NCBI GenBank assembly: GCA_035541595.1
Contig: DATKNA010000285.1
Location: 1 to 7,541 of the forward strand
DNA from: DATKNA01 sp035541595
GTDB taxonomy: Bacteria; Actinomycetota; Actinomycetes; Actinomycetales; Kineosporiaceae
Direction of reading: 5' to 3'
DNA length: 7,541 nucleotides
Shown here: positions 6,386-7,541 of the stretch, one piece after another
Layout of the letters: every line of letters begins with the position of its first letter
Numbering within the stretch: position 1 is the first letter of the stretch
Position numbers and translations under genes: made by a program
The notes under the pieces: model-generated
The model's database searches: none
What the model saw: only the letters and a program-made list of their open reading frames with translations
Told to the model about the DNA's origin: nothing

Positions 6386-6410
6386 CCACTGATCGGCCGA
6401 CCGAGGCCTG

Positions 6411-6965
6411 TCAGGCGGCCGGCGCCGCCAGGCGGGTTGCCAGGCGGCCGACGACGTCCGCCAACGACCCCTCGACGCTGAGCAGGCCATGCCGCCAGGA
6501 GACAGCGGAACCGCCGAGGCGGCGGCGGAGTGCAGCAGCCACCCGGCGGTTCTCCGGGTGGACGTCGAGGTGCACGGACGTCGCCCCCGCAGCCGCCGCA
6601 CGTTCGGCGGCCGCGGCGAAGAGAGCGCTCCCGACTCCTCGCCCCTGCTCCGCATCCGCCACGACGACCGCGAGGTCGGCCGCTCCTCGCGGTGTCACCA
6701 CCCAGGACGCGTGCCCGACGGCACGAGTGCCGCCCGGGTGCGGCCGGAGGGCGAGGACGGCGCCGCGGTCGGGGTCGGTCTGCAGGAGGCCACGGATCAG
6801 CTCCGGACCTGGGCTCGCCACGCCGGCCATGAACCGATGGAAACTCGTGGTGGGTGACAGGCCGCCGAGCAGGTCGGCCAGGAGTTGCTCGTCGTCCGGC
6901 CGGGCCGCCCGCAGCACTGTGGGCGGCAGCGCCAGCTGAGTCTGGTTCACGTACTCAGACTTCAC
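6411..6965 (-). CDS. GNAT family N-acetyltransferase
   Basis: This is a protein of up to 184 residues with one GNAT domain, which moves an acetyl group from acetyl-CoA to an amine. The acetyl-CoA loop is clear: LAVVVADAEQGRGVGSALF (98-116) with Q107-G108-R109-G110-V111-G112. AGATSVHLDVHPENRRVAAALRR (126-148) then supplies the later strand and helix of motif B. The N-terminal part (LRAARPDDEQLLADLLGGLSPTTSFHRF) resembles the GNAT domain of Pat-type protein lysine acetyltransferases, but no cyclic-nucleotide or other regulatory domain is attached, so the substrate is open. The start is uncertain. GTG at 6965 gives the longest product but has its GAGG directly against it. GTG at 6950 (179 residues) lies where a leaderless transcript from a TTGACG -35 box would begin. 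It is divergent from the HxlR-type regulator, with a 48-bp gap. Confidence 0.85.
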   Translation of the reverse strand: MKSEYVNQTQLALPPTVLRAARPDDEQLLADLLGGLSPTTSFHRFMAGVASPGPELIRGLLQTDPDRGAVLALRPHPGGTRAVGHASWVVTPRGAADLAVVVADAEQGRGVGSALFAAAAERAAAAGATSVHLDVHPENRRVAAALRRRLGGSAVSWRHGLLSVEGSLADVVGRLATRLAAPAA

Positions 6966-6985
6966 CCTCAGGCTGGGTGCGTCAA
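6957..6985 (-). promoter_or_regulatory. Candidate promoter of the GNAT gene
   Basis: On the reverse strand TTGACG (6985-6980) is a good -35 box. Seventeen bases later AAGTCT (6962-6957) is a weak -10, matching TATAAT at two positions. Transcription would begin near 6950, at an in-frame GTG. The -35 box overlaps the upstream part of the divergent hxlR-type promoter. Confidence 0.35.
6963..6979. promoter_or_regulatory. Inverted repeat, possible operator between GNAT and HxlR genes
   Basis: CACCC (6963-6967) and GGGTG (6975-6979) form a perfect 5-bp inverted repeat with a 7-bp spacer, about 17 bp overall, in the middle of the divergent promoter region. HxlR-family dimers bind dyads of this general size near their own promoters, so it is a candidate site. 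The arms are short and could be chance. Confidence 0.25.
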
Positions 6986-7001
6986 CTGGATTCAGATCGG
7001 G

Positions 7002-7007
7002 TATTCT
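7002..7007 (+). promoter_or_regulatory. -10 box of the HxlR-type gene, leaderless geometry
   Basis: TATTCT fits TAnnnT and matches TATAAT at four of six positions. It ends 6 nt before the ATG at 7014, so transcription would start at or next to the start codon. No Shine-Dalgarno sequence precedes the ATG. A GTCAAC at 6981-6986 (15-bp spacer) is a poor -35. Leaderless genes with a TAnnnT at this distance are common in actinobacteria. Confidence 0.55.
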
Positions 7008-7013
7008 GCGTAG

Positions 7014-7493
7014 ATGAGCAGGCCGGAAGCCCTTGAGTGGTCAGCCGACAACTGCACGATCGGGCGCGCGCTCGACATCCTCGGCGACCGCTGGTCCTTC
7101 CTCGTCGTCCGCGAGGTCTTCCAGGGCATCAGGCGCTTCGACGACCTGACCGTCCGCACCGGGATCCCCCGGACGGTGTTGACCGACCGGCTGGGCCGGC
7201 TGGTCGATGCGGGCATCCTGCGCCGCGAGCCCTACCGTGAGCCCGGCGCCCGCAGCCGCTTGGAGTACCGGCTCACGGAGAAGGGCCTGGACCTCTACCC
7301 CATCCTGCTGGCCCTGCACGAGTGGGGTGACCGGTACCTGGCCGATCCCGAGGGGTCGCCGATCGAGTTCGCCCACCGCTCCTGTGGAGCCACGGTGAAC
7401 CTGGTGATGCGGTGCGAGGCCGGCCACGACCTCGCCCGGACGCGGGACGTCGTTGGACGTCCCGGGCCCGGCGCCCGCCGCCGGTCGGCCTAG
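7014..7493 (+). CDS. HxlR (DUF24) family winged-helix transcriptional regulator
   Basis: This is a 159-residue DNA-binding protein of the MarR-like HxlR family. The family pattern is clear: C14-TIGRALDILGDRWSFLVVREV (14-35) as the entry helices, F37-QGIRRFDDL, the recognition helix region GIPRTVLTDRLGRLVDAGILRR (50-71), and the wing with YREPGARSRLEYRLTEKGLDLYPIL (74-98). A dimerisation helix (ALHEWGDRYL, 100-109) follows. The C-terminal extension (about 111-159) has HRSCG and RCEAGH (H121, C124, C134, H138) and ends in an Arg-rich tail; a metal or redox role is possible but unsupported. The N-terminal Cys corresponds to the redox-sensing Cys of YodB and HypR in Bacillus, so response to electrophiles or oxidants is a reasonable guess. 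The ATG at 7014 is the only sensible start and appears leaderless. The divergent GNAT gene is the obvious candidate target, along with the gene itself. Confidence 0.93.
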   Translation: MSRPEALEWSADNCTIGRALDILGDRWSFLVVREVFQGIRRFDDLTVRTGIPRTVLTDRLGRLVDAGILRREPYREPGARSRLEYRLTEKGLDLYPILLALHEWGDRYLADPEGSPIEFAHRSCGATVNLVMRCEAGHDLARTRDVVGRPGPGARRRSA

Positions 7494-7541
7494 GCCGTAC
7501 GGAGGGTCCGGGCTCGGGGGAGCTCGGACCCTCCATACGGT
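7494..7541. terminator. Strong hairpin just after the HxlR-type gene
   Basis: The stem begins one base after the TAG stop. Left arm 7495-7515 pairs with 7520-7540 around a GGGG loop. It includes GGAGGGTCCG against CGGACCCTCC, one G-T pair, one mismatch (C7500/A7535) and an outer CCGTA/TACGG; G7494 and T7541 can add a wobble pair. The window ends here, so any T-run is not visible. Length and position make a rho-independent or bidirectional terminator the best reading. Confidence 0.75.

Larger units (their letters stand above)
6021..6410. other. Non-coding region upstream of otsA
   Basis: These 390 bp separate otsA from the GNAT gene, which is on the same strand. Open frames across it in several phases give only Arg/Pro/Gly-rich translations with no domain, so I see no gene. 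It holds a dyad (6082-6110), a 32-bp imperfect tandem duplication (6322-6385) and a possible otsA promoter. On the reverse strand CATACT (6061-6056) resembles a -10 box at 4 of 6 positions and overlaps the short dyad ACTC-GA-GAGT (6058-6049), but no -35 is evident. Just after the GNAT stop, the reverse strand reads CAGGC...GGCC...GGCC-GCCTG, a weak bulged hairpin (about 6411-6380) that could end the GNAT transcript. Confidence 0.6.

Noticed and set aside
6427..6447. Short tandem repeat GCCAGGCGG within the GNAT 3' end.
   Set aside because: Two copies in coding sequence for the Leu-Ala-rich C-terminal tail; explained by composition.
6059..6481. Possible small genes on the forward strand upstream of otsA.
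   Set aside because: The translations are Arg/Gly/Pro/Ala low-complexity with no ribosome site or motif, and they run into the antisense of the GNAT gene.
1..7541. Mobile element, prophage, defence or secondary-metabolite cluster.
   Set aside because: No transposase, integrase, terminal repeats, phage, toxin-antitoxin or biosynthetic genes are seen; every gene is uniform in composition with its neighbours.

Overview
This 7.5 kb window is very GC-rich and reads as chromosomal DNA of a high-GC actinobacterium. Coding regions show the usual G/C third positions, GTG and TTG starts are frequent, and the ppa product is close to what I recall of the mycobacterial enzyme. The ppa/dacB head-to-head pair at the left edge is a familiar actinobacterial gene order. 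The genus cannot be fixed from the sequence; a Pseudonocardiales- or Geodermatophilales-like organism would fit, but that is a guess.

Layout, left to right. (1) dacB (minus, 1-915, C-terminal part outside the window): a PBP4-type D-Ala-D-Ala carboxypeptidase, divergent from (2) ppa (plus, 1030-1524): a family I inorganic pyrophosphatase. (3) A Nudix hydrolase (minus, 1585-2109), convergent with ppa. (4) A divergently oriented gene for an exported protein (plus, 2272-3468) with a signal peptide, exactly four cysteines and an HExxE motif; its function is unknown. (5) The trehalose operon otsA-otsB (minus, 6020 to 3503), with an 8-nt overlap of stop and start. (6) A non-coding stretch of about 390 bp upstream of otsA, holding a dyad and a diverged 32-bp tandem duplication. 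(7) A GNAT acetyltransferase gene (minus, 6411-6965), divergent from (8) a HxlR-family regulator (plus, 7014-7493), which is probably translated from a leaderless mRNA and is followed by a strong hairpin at the right edge.

How the genes fit together. OtsA and OtsB form a complete two-step pathway from UDP-glucose (or another NDP-glucose) and glucose-6-phosphate to trehalose. Ppa removes pyrophosphate made by biosynthesis, including NDP-sugar formation, but it stands in its own transcription unit next to a cell-wall gene. The Nudix hydrolase, the exported HExxE protein and the GNAT/HxlR pair look like separate single-gene units. The GNAT/HxlR pair shares a 48-bp promoter region, so local regulation by the HxlR protein is plausible.

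I found no mobile element, CRISPR array, tRNA, rRNA, phage gene or obvious defence system. Most of the window is ordinary core chromosome. The parts most worth a second look are the exported HExxE protein, the leaderless GNAT/HxlR promoter region, and the repeat-bearing DNA upstream of otsA.
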